Assembly: GCA_022791215.1 (NCBI GenBank)
Contig: JAAVYQ010000038.1
Coordinates: 1 to 14,921, forward strand
Origin: Bacilli bacterium
Lineage (GTDB): Bacteria > Bacillota_I > Bacilli_A > RF39 > UBA660
DNA length: 14,921 nucleotides
Reading direction: 5' to 3'
Shown: piece by piece, positions 1-7,137 of the stretch
Layout of the letters: each line of letters starts with the position of its first letter
Position numbering within the stretch: position 1 is the stretch's first letter
Program-made: the position numbers and the translations under genes
The notes under the pieces: model-generated
What the model was told of the DNA's origin: nothing
The model's input: the letters and a program-made list of their open reading frames with translations, nothing else
Databases searched by the model: none

Positions 1-31
1 CATATGTAAAGTAGGGTCAAGTTTGTAATAA

Positions 32-46
32 AGGTTTGACAAACCT
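32..46. repeat. Short palindrome upstream of the MBL gene
   Basis: Arms AGGTTTG and CAAACCT are separated by a single A, giving a 15-bp perfect palindrome. The central TTGACA (36-41) resembles a -35 box, but the nearest TATAAA (63-68) lies 21 bases away, too far for a normal promoter. It could be an operator for an upstream or divergent unit, or the edge of one. Nothing codes in 1-127. Confidence 0.45.
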
Positions 47-80
47 ACACGAGTAACCAAAATATAAAAATAGACTAGTC

Positions 81-109
81 TTGAACAAGAGACAAAAAAA
101 TTATATAAT
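81..109 (+). promoter_or_regulatory. Sigma-A promoter of the MBL-fold gene
   Basis: TTGAAC (81-86) and TATAAT (104-109) are separated by 17 bases. The predicted start of transcription near 116 leaves a leader of only about 12 bases before ATG 128, with GGTGA at 117-121 as the ribosome binding site. The -35 box sits in a small palindrome, TCTTG-AA-CAAGA (79-90), next to the palindrome GACTAGTC (73-80), so a regulator could bind here. Confidence 0.65.
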
Positions 110-127
110 AAAAATCGGTGATAAAAA

Positions 128-883
128 ATGAAACTAAAATTCTTAGGAAGAGGCTCAGCCTTTTATCCGCAAGGTGGAAACACATCTGCATATTTTATAG
201 AAAACAACGAGTTATTTTTAATTGACTGTGGAAGCACAGTATTTTGGAAAATGATGAGAGTGAATTTATTAGAAAACATAGAAAAAATAAATGTATTAAT
301 AACACATTCTCATACAAACCACATAGGAAGTTTAGGAACACTTATAGAATATGCATATTACAAAATGAAAACAAAAGTCAATCTAATATTAGATCTCAAT
401 AAAAGTCAGTTAGAAAATATATTAGGACTACTAAATTATAGTGGTGTCCCAAGAGAAATATACAACATAAAATATACACAAATGCTAACAAAAAAATACG
501 AAACATTTAGTGAAATTTTCTATAAAGAGACTCAACATACAAAACAAATAAAAGCATACAGCATAATAATACGAACAAAAGAAGGAATAGTATATTATTC
601 AGGAGACACTAATGACATAACATACTTAAAAGAATTAATCGCTAAAAAAATAAAAATAGATAAAATATATATAGAAACTACACTAAGTGAATATCCCGGA
701 AACGTGCACTTACCACTTAGAGAGTTAATAAACAATATACCAGAAAAAATGAAAGAAAAAGTTTACTGCATGCATTTAGAAAGTTACGAATGCATACAAA
801 AAATATTAGAAAATGGTTTAAATGTAGTTGAAACAGAACCAATCCCACAAAATAATTTTTCTAGAAGATTAATACAAAAATAA
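128..883 (+). CDS. Metallo-beta-lactamase-fold hydrolase with altered metal motif
   Basis: This is a 251-aa cytoplasmic protein of the MBL fold, in the RNase Z-like/lactonase-like branch; the substrate is unknown. Visible landmarks are the N-terminal strand with GRGSAF (7-12), LIDCGS (31-36), the metal motif HSHTNH (60-65), His136, SGDT with Asp159, GNVH with His193, and the closing CMHLES with His215. The family norm for the metal motif is HxHxDH. Here the Asp that helps bind the second metal is Asn64, while the other ligands appear to be kept. It may therefore bind one metal, bind the second weakly, or have lost activity. It follows its own promoter, and a convergence of arms at 898-946 may terminate it. 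Confidence is high for the fold and low for the role. Confidence 0.85.
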   Translation: MKLKFLGRGSAFYPQGGNTSAYFIENNELFLIDCGSTVFWKMMRVNLLENIEKINVLITHSHTNHIGSLGTLIEYAYYKMKTKVNLILDLNKSQLENILGLLNYSGVPREIYNIKYTQMLTKKYETFSEIFYKETQHTKQIKAYSIIIRTKEGIVYYSGDTNDITYLKELIAKKIKIDKIYIETTLSEYPGNVHLPLRELINNIPEKMKEKVYCMHLESYECIQKILENGLNVVETEPIPQNNFSRRLIQK

Positions 884-893
884 ACTGAAAAAA

Positions 894-922
894 TTGAAAA
901 ACTCCCTAAAATGTGCTAGAAT
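894..922 (+). promoter_or_regulatory. Promoter of sigma-factor copy 1
   Basis: TTGAAA (894-899) and TAGAAT (917-922) are separated by 17 bases, with a TG dinucleotide at 913-914 upstream of the -10 box. Transcription would start near 929. The ribosome binding site GAAGGGAG (935-942) precedes ATG 950. The signals look intact although the gene behind them carries a stop at codon 16. Confidence 0.7.
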
Positions 923-946
923 ACAGTCACTAAAGAAGGGAGTTTT
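898..946 (+). promoter_or_regulatory. Ten-bp inverted repeat enclosing the -10 box and covering the ribosome binding site
   Basis: AAAACTCCCT (898-907) and AGGGAGTTTT (937-946) are perfect reverse complements with a 29-base loop. In RNA that reads through from the MBL gene, the arms would form an A/U-flanked terminator-like hairpin that also buries the GAAGGGAG ribosome binding site of the next gene. RNA from the promoter at 894-922 starts inside the loop, lacks the left arm and leaves the site free. It could be a long-loop terminator, a translational insulator or both. Confidence 0.5.
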
Positions 947-949
947 AAT

Positions 950-1735
950 ATGAAAGAAACAACATTAAAAATTTTAGTAGAAGAATGTAAAAATTGAGAT
1001 AAAGAAGCAAGGGAAAAATTAATAAACTACTATATACCATATGCAAAAAGAATAGCAAAAGAATACTATGGACTAGGAGTAGAAGACGAAGACGTATTAA
1101 TGGCTGCGTACGAAGGATTAATAATAGCAATGAATAAAATAGAAGAACATCACTACTCTAACTTAACAGCATTAATTAATACACAAATAGAACTAAGTAT
1201 CAAAAGAGAAATCGTTAGAAATATTTCTACTTTAGGAGTACCAAAAGAAACAATGGCAAACATATTAATAAAACTAAAACAATTAAGAGAAAAAATAACT
1301 CAAGAAGAAATAACGAGAATACTTACTGATAGGCAACAAAATGCTTTAAAAAAAGAAATAAATGTAGAAAGATTAGACGAGACATTTATGACATACGAAA
1401 AATTAGACAGCATTAATTATGGAAATATAGATATAGAACACTTAGTAATACACCAAGAACTATTAAAAGAATTAGAAAGCATAATATTAAAATTAAGATT
1501 AAATGGAATAGAAAAAGAAGTCATATTACATAAATATATATTAGCAGATTTAACATCAGCAGAAATAGCTAGTAAAAATAAAGTTTCATCAACATATGTC
1601 AACTATTGTGCTCATTCAAGTATAAGAAAATTAAAAAAATGTTACCTAAAATATTTTATACAATTAGCAGATTCAAAAGATAGAGGCGAAAGAATAGATG
1701 TAAGAGGATTAGCATACAAAAAAAGAAGGAACTGA
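950..1735 (+). pseudogene. Sigma-70-like factor, copy 1, with in-frame TGA at codon 16
   Basis: From ATG 950 the frame reads MKETTLKILVEECKN, then TGA (995-997), then continues open to the TGA at 1733-1735: 262 codons in all, counting the TGA at codon 16. After the stop come DKEAREKLI and YAKRIAKEYYG, a region-2-like core-binding segment, then about 100 residues of linker. A C-terminal region-4-like helix-turn-helix follows near TSAEIASKNKVSSTYV, with a basic tail ending KKRRN. Promoter, ribosome binding site and first 15 codons are in place. The only in-frame ATG after the stop is 1100, inside region 2 and with no ribosome binding site, so a start there would give a headless protein. Sigma factors often have Gly between Asn and Asp here, and GGA to TGA is one base change. 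It is most simply a fresh nonsense mutation; readthrough or suppression is possible. Confidence 0.75.
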
Positions 1736-1741
1736 TGAACT

Positions 1742-2521
1742 ATGGGACAAAAAATAAGAATAAATAAAATATTTGAAAATAATCAAGAAATGAGTAAAGA
1801 AAAAAGAGCAAAATTAATAGAAACCTACATGCAATCGCAGAAAGAATAGCAAAAGAATACTATGGAATAGGAGTAGAAGACAAAGACGTATTAATGGCTG
1901 CGTACGAAGGATTAATAATAGCAATAGACAATTTAAATGAGGAAATCCGCAAAAATTGTTATGACCACTTAGTATATATTATAAGAAAAAACATAAAGAA
2001 AGAATGTTTAGAAATTTTAGGATACAAAACAATACTAGCCACACATGGTAAAAAAGCAATATTTGAACTAATAGAACTAAGAAAAGAATTAGGAAGAAAC
2101 CCCAAAAAGAAGAATTACTAAATTGTACAAATTATGATAATAAAACTATAAAATATATAATTAAAATAGAAGAAACAAAAGGATAGAAGAATTAGATGAA
2201 ACATTCCTGACATATGAAAAATTAGACAGTATTACTTATGGAAATATAGATATAGAAAGTTACATAATATACTTAGAAACACTAAAAGAATTTAAAGAAA
2301 TTTTAAAGAAAGCACAACTAACTAAAAATCAAGAATATGCGATAATACATAAAATAATACTTGAAGAAAAACATGATGACATTGCACGAAAACTTGACAT
2401 AACTGAACCAAGAGTAAGTCAAATACTTAGACAGGCTTTAAATAATCTTAGAAAACAAATTAAATATTTTGAAGACTTAGGAAAATATAAAGATTCTATA
2501 AGAGTAAACGTAAGGGGTTAA
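1742..2521 (+). pseudogene. Sigma-70-like factor, copy 2, frameshifted
   Basis: A paralog of the preceding gene begins at ATG 1742 (MGQKIRINKIFENN), in the same frame as copy 1 and only two TGA codons after it. The frame is lost near 1830, resumes for 1894-2121 (through MAAYEGLIIAIDN), shifts again near 2100 (a run of A after CCC), and shifts a third time near 2175. The last frame gives RIEELDETFLTYEKLDS, then a convincing region-4 helix-turn-helix (DDIARKLDITEPRVSQILRQ), and ends DSIRVNVRG before TAA 2519-2521. Three breaks in about 260 codons mean the gene cannot make a full protein. The ending VNVRG matches VDVRG near the end of copy 1. Confidence 0.85.
1843..1925 (+). repeat. 83-bp block nearly identical to 1049-1131 in the sigma-factor copy 1
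   Basis: By direct reading, 81 of 83 bases match between 1049-1131 and 1843-1925; the differences are C/A and G/A. The block encodes AKEYYG through AYEGLIIA of region 2. Immediately downstream the two genes diverge strongly. They become similar again only at 1376-1438 versus the segment around 2196-2258 (about 56 of 63 bases). Such patchy identity points to gene conversion or a recombination patch. Confidence 0.85.
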
Positions 2522-2548
2522 CAAACAAACGAAAACAAGGAGAAAAGA

Positions 2549-3646
2549 ATGGAAACAACAATAAATAATTTAAACCATAATGGAGAAGGAATAACTAAAA
2601 TAAACGAAAAAATAACATTTGTAAAAAATGCTTTACCTGAAGAAACAGTAGAAATAGAAATCACAAAAATACGTAAAAAATATAATCAAGCCGAAGTAAA
2701 AAAGTACATTAAAACAAGCCCAAAAAGAGTCGAACCCACATGTCCATACTACATGGAATGTGGAGGTTGTGACATAATGCATATGGATTATAAATCGCAA
2801 ATAGAATATAAAAAAGAAAAAATAACAAACATACTAAAAAAATATACAAACAATGAAATAGAGCCAATAATAATAGAATCAAACAAAAATCTAAACTATC
2901 GCAACAAAATAACATTACACTACAAAAATGAAAAACTAGGGTACATGAAAGAAAACACAAACGAAATAATAGAAATAGAAAAATGTCAATTAGCAATGGA
3001 CAAAATAAACGAGGCTATAAAGAAAAATAAAAACGTAAAAGAAGAACTAATAATAAGAGAAAACACAGAAGGAAAAATAATAACTAACATAAACAAAGAA
3101 AAAATGATTGAAAAAATAAATGAATATAAATTTCAAGTAGATACAGATTCATTCTTTCAAGTAAATCACTACATATGTGGTAAAATCTTTGAAATAGTAG
3201 AAGAAAACATAAAAGAAAATGCTACATGTCTAGACCTATACTCAGGAGTAGGAACACTATCGATAGTCGCAAGCAAAAAAGCCAAATATGTATATAGCAT
3301 AGAAATAAATGAACACTCATATAAAAATGCACTAGAGAACCTTAAACTAAACAAAAAAAGTAATATAAAATTTATACTAGGAGATGTCCAAAAAGAAATA
3401 AAAAACATAACAGAAAAAATAGACATAATAATAACAGATCCACCAAGAAAAGGAATAAATGAAAACACAATAAAAATAATTGAAGAATTAGAACCTAACA
3501 AAATAATATACATATCATGTGATCCAATGACATTAGCAAGAGACATAAACACATTAAAAAAATATAAAATATCAAAACTATATATATTAGACATGTTTCC
3601 AAACACACATCATGTGGAATGTGTATGCGTATTAAATAAGCAATAA
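2549..3646 (+). CDS. rlmD: 23S rRNA (uracil-5-)-methyltransferase, RlmD/RlmCD type
   Basis: This enzyme transfers a methyl group from S-adenosylmethionine to C5 of a uracil in rRNA. The 365-aa protein has an N-terminal TRAM-like RNA-binding domain (about 1-55). An iron-sulfur cysteine set follows: Cys65, Cys71 and Cys74 in CPYYMECGGC, with Cys146 in EKCQLA. Then come the SAM-binding domain with DSFFQVN (200-206) and DLYSGVG (229-235), DPPRKG (297-302), the catalytic Cys324 in YISCDP, and the general-base Glu357 in HVEC. At 365 residues it is shorter than the usual 430-460, mainly between the cluster and the SAM domain. AAGGAG at 2537-2542 supports the start. In Bacillota one enzyme often modifies both U747 and U1939 (RlmCD), so the exact target is uncertain. 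Paralogs of the TrmA group share the motifs, but the CGGC cluster favours this call. Confidence 0.9.
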   Translation: METTINNLNHNGEGITKINEKITFVKNALPEETVEIEITKIRKKYNQAEVKKYIKTSPKRVEPTCPYYMECGGCDIMHMDYKSQIEYKKEKITNILKKYTNNEIEPIIIESNKNLNYRNKITLHYKNEKLGYMKENTNEIIEIEKCQLAMDKINEAIKKNKNVKEELIIRENTEGKIITNINKEKMIEKINEYKFQVDTDSFFQVNHYICGKIFEIVEENIKENATCLDLYSGVGTLSIVASKKAKYVYSIEINEHSYKNALENLKLNKKSNIKFILGDVQKEIKNITEKIDIIITDPPRKGINENTIKIIEELEPNKIIYISCDPMTLARDINTLKKYKISKLYILDMFPNTHHVECVCVLNKQ

Positions 3647-3997
3647 AACTTTATAAAAAAGTGGAGGACTACTATTAAGTATATATCAAAAAATGAGTGA
3701 ATTGTTGACATTTTTACTGATTTTTGAAAAATATTATAGAGATTGAAAGTGGAGGATATATTTAGTCATATTAACCTAAGTAGTAAATGTTACTAATGGA
3801 AAAAGAGAAAACAATGAATAAAAAAGATAATCTTACTTAAATATAATATTTAGCGTAGATTATAATTGATTTGCTATAATTTTAACTCATATTATTTTAG
3901 AAATTCTTTTCACTTGAAATTATCAACTAAAAATAAATTATTATATTATAATAAAAAGAATCTAATTAAATGAAAATGAAAATGGAGGAGAAGAAAA
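3647..3997 (+). other. 350-bp gap with a direct repeat and no clear gene
   Basis: No reading frame here has both a plausible start and a ribosome binding site. AAGTGGAGGA occurs twice (3659-3668 and 3747-3756), each time followed by an A/T-rich TATAT-type tract. The repeats look like ribosome binding sites without a start codon at the right distance. They might be remnants of two short decayed genes or a small repeated element. A TTGACA at 3705-3710 has no -10 box at normal spacing. A 17-codon frame at 3693-3746 is too weak to call. Confidence 0.4.
3872..3880 (+). promoter_or_regulatory. Candidate extended -10 promoter of the radical SAM unit
   Basis: TGCTATAAT is a perfect extended -10 (TGn-TATAAT) with no recognisable -35. 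It would give a leader of about 110 bases before ATG 3998. A second TATAAT at 3947-3952 also lacks a -35. The choice is open. Confidence 0.35.
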
Positions 3998-5061
3998 ATG
4001 ATAAAAGATTTATGCTTTGAAATTATAGAAAAATGTCCTAACAATTGTTTATTTTGCTCTTCATGCTCTAACCTAGACAAACAAAGAAAAATAGACTTAA
4101 CGACATTCAAAAAAACAATTGATTACTTGATGAATTCAGGTGGATCGAAGAAATATCATTCTCAGGAGGAGAACCACTTTTACATCCTGACCTCTTTAAA
4201 ATGATAAAATACTGTAAAAGTTATGGAATAAGAACAGTCTTATTTACAAGTGGAATAAAACTACACACTAAATACACAGAAGAAGAGAAAAGATTACTAG
4301 AAATAAAACTAAAAAAAGAATATGAATCTTATTTAAAAGAAGGCATGCCAAAAGAAGAATTTGAAACATTCATAGAGAAATTAAAAAATAGATGCTTAAA
4401 AATGGATGACCATGAATTTACCTATCTTAGCACAGAAGACTACTTTATGTTAGAACAATTAGGACTTGACAAAATAGTATTTGATTTTCAAGCTTGGAAT
4501 AGAAAAACTTACAATAAGATGATGGGAACAAGAGATTCATTTGACATTTTTACCACAGCATTAGCCAAAGCTTCAAAATACAGTTTTGAAAAAGACGCTC
4601 ATTTCATTCCTACAAAAATAAATTACAAAGAACTATTAGATATTGTAGAAATACTTAACTATGCAAAATTTGATTTCATAAGTTTACTAAACTTTGTTCC
4701 ACAAGGAAGAGGAGAAATTAATCAAGAAATACTAATGATGGGAACCAAAGAATATGAAGAATTTATAAAAATATATAATAAAGCAGTAAAAAGATTCAAT
4801 GGCAAAATTAGGGTTGGCATACCACTAATGAGTGAAAACGAACACAAATGCACAGCTGGATTCTCAAAAATGGTAATAAAATATGATGGAACAGTGCTTC
4901 CTTGTCCTGCATTCAAAGAATATGATAGAGAAATATTAAATAGATTAGGATTTCCTACGCCAAATATATATGAAAACTTAGAAAGTGTTAAAATAAGAGT
5001 TGGAACTATGACAAAACCATTATGTAGAAGACTTTACGAATTTAAAAACACAATAAAATAA
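3998..5061 (+). pseudogene. Radical SAM/SPASM-type protein, split by a one-base frameshift
   Basis: The first frame (3998-4204) starts after a strong GGAGGAG (3984-3990) and carries the [4Fe-4S] triad Cys13, Cys17, Cys20 (CPNNCLFC, a CX3CX2C). It then goes out of frame at GGTGGATCG near 4140-4147. Adding one base there, for example AA for A, restores GGIEEISFSGGEPLLHPDLF, with the SAM-contacting GGEP motif, and joins it to the frame that runs to 5061, for about 354 aa in total. Downstream are TSGI, VPQGRG and a C-terminal CxAG...DGTVLPCPAF segment typical of a SPASM-like auxiliary cluster. Radical SAM/SPASM proteins modify peptides or proteins; the substrate is unknown and no precursor peptide is evident. 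As read, the cluster half and the rest are separate, so the enzyme should be dead. A sequencing or assembly error is a real alternative because everything else is intact. Confidence 0.8.
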
Positions 5062-5072
5062 AAGGAGAATCT

Positions 5073-5234
5073 ATGACCAAAGAGCACTTAAAAATAACAA
5101 TAATAATTATAATAATAATCCTACTCATAATAACAAGAGCATGGATACTAATACTTGACACAGTAGTAAATATAATCAAAAAAATACTAAAAAAAGAAAA
5201 CGTAAGCGAACACAAATGGCACATCAAAAAATAG
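5073..5234 (+). CDS. Small single-pass membrane protein, 53 aa
   Basis: ATG 5073 follows AAGGAG (5062-5067), 11 bases after the radical SAM stop and 18 bases before the Tag gene, so it lies in one operon with both. The peptide starts MTKEHLK. It then has an unbroken hydrophobic stretch of isoleucines and leucines (about residues 8-20), a further hydrophobic half-helix to residue 35, and a basic tail with two Trp-containing turns (HKWHIKK). A single membrane span with a cytoplasmic basic end is likely. No family is recognised. It could be a small accessory protein; with no Cys/Ser-rich core it does not resemble a modified-peptide precursor. Confidence 0.6.
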   Translation: MTKEHLKITIIIIIIILLIITRAWILILDTVVNIIKKILKKENVSEHKWHIKK

Positions 5235-5252
5235 CAAAAACAGGAGAAAAAG

Positions 5253-5804
5253 ATGGAAAAAATAAGATGCAAATGGTGTAATCTAAAAAACGAAAAATAC
5301 ATAAAATATCATGATGAAGAATGGGGAGTAGTAAATTTTGAAGAACACTACCTATTTGAAATGCTAATATTAGAATCCTTTCAAGCAGGGTTATCATGGG
5401 AATGTGTACTAAACAAAAGAGAATCATTTAAAGAAGCATTAGATAACTTTGACATTGACAAAATATGTACATACGACACCCAAAAAATTGACGAATTAAT
5501 GACAAACGAAAAAATAATAAGAAACAAATTAAAAATAAAAGCGACAATAAACAATGCAAACATATTCAAAAAAATACAACAAGAATACGGAGCATTTCAT
5601 AACTACTTAAAAACATTCACAAACGATGAAATAAAATATGAAACTGACAAAACGACAAACGAAATATCAGACAAACTATCAGAAGACTTAATAAAACGCG
5701 GAATGAAATTTGTAGGCTCAACGATAATATACTCATACCTACAGGCTATAGGAATAATAAACTCACACGAAGAAGGATGTTACAAACATCAAACTAAAAA
5801 ATAA
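5253..5804 (+). CDS. tag: DNA-3-methyladenine glycosylase I (Tag)
   Basis: This base-excision repair enzyme removes 3-methyladenine from alkylated DNA by cleaving the N-glycosidic bond. The 183-aa length matches the family. The start RCKWC and YHDEEWG (19-25) give the first two zinc ligands, Cys6 and His20. NSHEEGC near the end gives the second pair, His172 and Cys176, with the same HX3C spacing as in E. coli Tag. The signature ESFQAGLSW (41-49) with the catalytic-pocket Glu41, the KRESF segment and GMKFVGST are all present. AGGAG at 5242-5246 supports the start. It is the last gene before the terminator at 5803. Confidence 0.95.
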   Translation: MEKIRCKWCNLKNEKYIKYHDEEWGVVNFEEHYLFEMLILESFQAGLSWECVLNKRESFKEALDNFDIDKICTYDTQKIDELMTNEKIIRNKLKIKATINNANIFKKIQQEYGAFHNYLKTFTNDEIKYETDKTTNEISDKLSEDLIKRGMKFVGSTIIYSYLQAIGIINSHEEGCYKHQTKK

Positions 5805-5839
5805 AACCTTTGTTTCAAAAAAAGAAACGGGGTTTTTTT
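5803..5839 (+). terminator. Rho-independent terminator after tag
   Basis: AAACCTTTGTTTC (5804-5816) pairs with GAAACGGGGTTT (5824-5835), using G-U pairs in the middle. The loop is A-rich and a run of seven T ends the hairpin. It overlaps the stop codon of tag. Confidence 0.85.
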
Positions 5840-5855
5840 AATAGTAAATTAACAA

Positions 5856-5884
5856 TTGACAACTGTAATATGCTGTTATATAAT
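5856..5884 (+). promoter_or_regulatory. Consensus sigma-A promoter of the first GntR/ABC module
   Basis: TTGACA (5856-5861) and TATAAT (5879-5884) are separated by exactly 17 bases: a perfect consensus promoter. AGGAGG (5898-5903) follows. A promoter this strong needs a repressor to be silent, which fits the palindrome over its -10 box and the repressor gene it drives. Confidence 0.9.
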
Positions 5885-5895
5885 ACATATAACAG
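5873..5895. promoter_or_regulatory. Operator palindrome of GntR regulator 1
   Basis: CTGTTATAT-N5-ATATAACAG is a perfect 9-bp inverted repeat that covers the -10 box and likely start of transcription. An outer pair, AACTGT (5861-5866) and ACAGTT (5892-5897), widens the symmetry partly and could be an extra half-site. YtrA-type GntR proteins typically repress their own operon from such a site. The bound protein is inferred from position. Confidence 0.75.
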
Positions 5896-5907
5896 TTAGG
5901 AGGAAAC

Positions 5908-6285
5908 ATGCACATAATAATAAGTAACTCTAGTTCAATACCGATATACGAGCAAATAAAAACAAATATAATAACAAGAATAATGAATGATGAATTAACA
6001 AGTGAAGAATTGTTACCGTCGATAAGAGTATTAGCGAGCGACTTAAAAATAAGTATAATGACAGTAAAAAAAGCATATGACGAACTAGAAAAAGAAGGAT
6101 ACATAAAAATAATACAAGGAAAAGGAGCATACATAGCTGCCAAAAACACAGCAATAGCAAGAGAACAAGCATCAAAAATAATAGAAGAGCACATAAACAA
6201 AATAATAGAAATATCAAAAAAATACAACATATCGAAAGAAGAAATAATAAACACATACGAGTACTTAAATGGGAGTGAAGAATAA
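5908..6285 (+). CDS. GntR-family transcriptional regulator, YtrA type (module 1)
   Basis: The 125-aa repressor has a winged helix-turn-helix near 12-75: IPIYEQI, then LPSIRVLASDL and the recognition helix ISIMTVKKAYDEL, then a wing with GKGAYI. The short helical C-terminal tail (about 80-125) replaces the ligand domain of larger GntR proteins. This is the hallmark of the YtrA subgroup, whose members sit in front of ABC exporters and respond to envelope stress in Bacillus. ATG 5908 follows AGGAGG at 5898-5903. The stop abuts the ATP-binding gene directly, indicating coupled translation. It probably binds 5873-5895 and represses its own operon; the inducer is unknown. Confidence 0.9.
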   Translation: MHIIISNSSSIPIYEQIKTNIITRIMNDELTSEELLPSIRVLASDLKISIMTVKKAYDELEKEGYIKIIQGKGAYIAAKNTAIAREQASKIIEEHINKIIEISKKYNISKEEIINTYEYLNGSEE

Positions 6286-7137
6286 ATGAAAGAAATAATA
6301 GAACTAAAAAAAGTAAGCAAAAAATATCCAACATTTGAACTTGGAGAAATAAATCTAACACTAGAAAGTGGAAAAATAATTGGGTTAATCGGAGAAAACG
6401 GAGCAGGAAAAACAACATTAATAAAAGGAATACTAAACATCATAAAAACAGAAGGGGCGATAAAACTATTCGGGCAAAACGAAAACGAAAAAAACAAAGA
6501 AGAAATAGGAATAGTATTAGACGATGCATTCTTTCCAGAAATACTAAAACCCAAAGAAGTAGAAAACATAATGAAAAAAATATACAAGAATTGGGATTCA
6601 GAACAATTTCAAAATTACATAAAAAGATTTAACTTAGACTATAAAAAACCGATAAAAAACATGTCAAAAGGAATGAAAAAGAAACTAGAAATAGCCTGTG
6701 CACTATCACACAAACCGAAACTATTAATACTTGACGAACCGACTAGTGGGCTTGATCCAATAATAAGAAACGAAGTACTAGACATATTTCAAGAATACAT
6801 GGAAGATGAAACGCACACCATACTAATATCATCACACATCACTACAGATTTAGAAAGAATAGCTGACCAAATAATACTAATAGACAAAGGAAAAATAAAA
6901 ATAAACGAAGACAAAGACGAGATAATAGACAACTATGGAATACTAAAATGTGATGAAAAAGAATACAAAGAAATAGAACAAGAAGACATAATCAACTACA
7001 AAAAAACAAAATACAGTTATGAAATACTTATCAAAAATAGAGAAAAACTAAGCAAAAAATACAAAAATTACATAATAGACAAAATAACACTAGACGAATT
7101 AATGTTACTAACAATAAAGGGGGAAAAACAATGCTAG
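6286..7137 (+). CDS. ABC transporter ATP-binding protein (module 1)
   Basis: The 283-aa cytoplasmic ATPase would power the permease that follows. It shows Walker A GENGAGKT (36-43), a signature of the degenerate form MSKGM (126-130), Walker B LLILDEP (146-152) and the switch His184 in ISSHIT. After residue 200 comes a charged tail with a KYKNYIIDKITLDELML end, shared with the ATPase of module 2 at 10219. It starts right after the GntR stop, with GGGAGTG (6271-6277) as ribosome binding site. Its closest type is the YtrB/EcsA-like group of exporters with a GntR partner. The substrate cannot be read from the sequence; cell-envelope peptides or antibiotics are the usual guess for the group. Confidence 0.93.
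   Translation: MKEIIELKKVSKKYPTFELGEINLTLESGKIIGLIGENGAGKTTLIKGILNIIKTEGAIKLFGQNENEKNKEEIGIVLDDAFFPEILKPKEVENIMKKIYKNWDSEQFQNYIKRFNLDYKKPIKNMSKGMKKKLEIACALSHKPKLLILDEPTSGLDPIIRNEVLDIFQEYMEDETHTILISSHITTDLERIADQIILIDKGKIKINEDKDEIIDNYGILKCDEKEYKEIEQEDIINYKKTKYSYEILIKNREKLSKKYKNYIIDKITLDELMLLTIKGEKQC

Noticed and set aside
995..997. TGA read as an amino acid through a variant genetic code
   Set aside because: All Trp codons seen are TGG, TGA ends the module 2 ATPase in the normal ATGA overlap, and no other clear gene has an internal TGA.
995..1030. Selenocysteine at the TGA of sigma copy 1
   Set aside because: No stem-loop of SECIS type follows the TGA, and sigma factors do not use selenocysteine at this place.
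1100..1735. Sigma copy 1 as a complete 211-aa gene from ATG 1100
   Set aside because: There is no ribosome binding site, the start lies within region 2, and real start signals stand at 950.
2709..2996. Long open frames on the minus strand, here and opposite other plus-strand genes
   Set aside because: They are antisense to clear genes, consist of Leu/Phe/Ile runs caused by A-rich codons, and lack start signals.
3705..3737. Promoter from TTGACA 3705 and TATTAT 3732
   Set aside because: The spacer is 21 bases, outside the range for sigma-A.
4130..4160. Programmed frameshift in the radical SAM gene
   Set aside because: No slippery heptamer or downstream pseudoknot is evident at GGTGGATCG; a plain deletion or sequence error is simpler.
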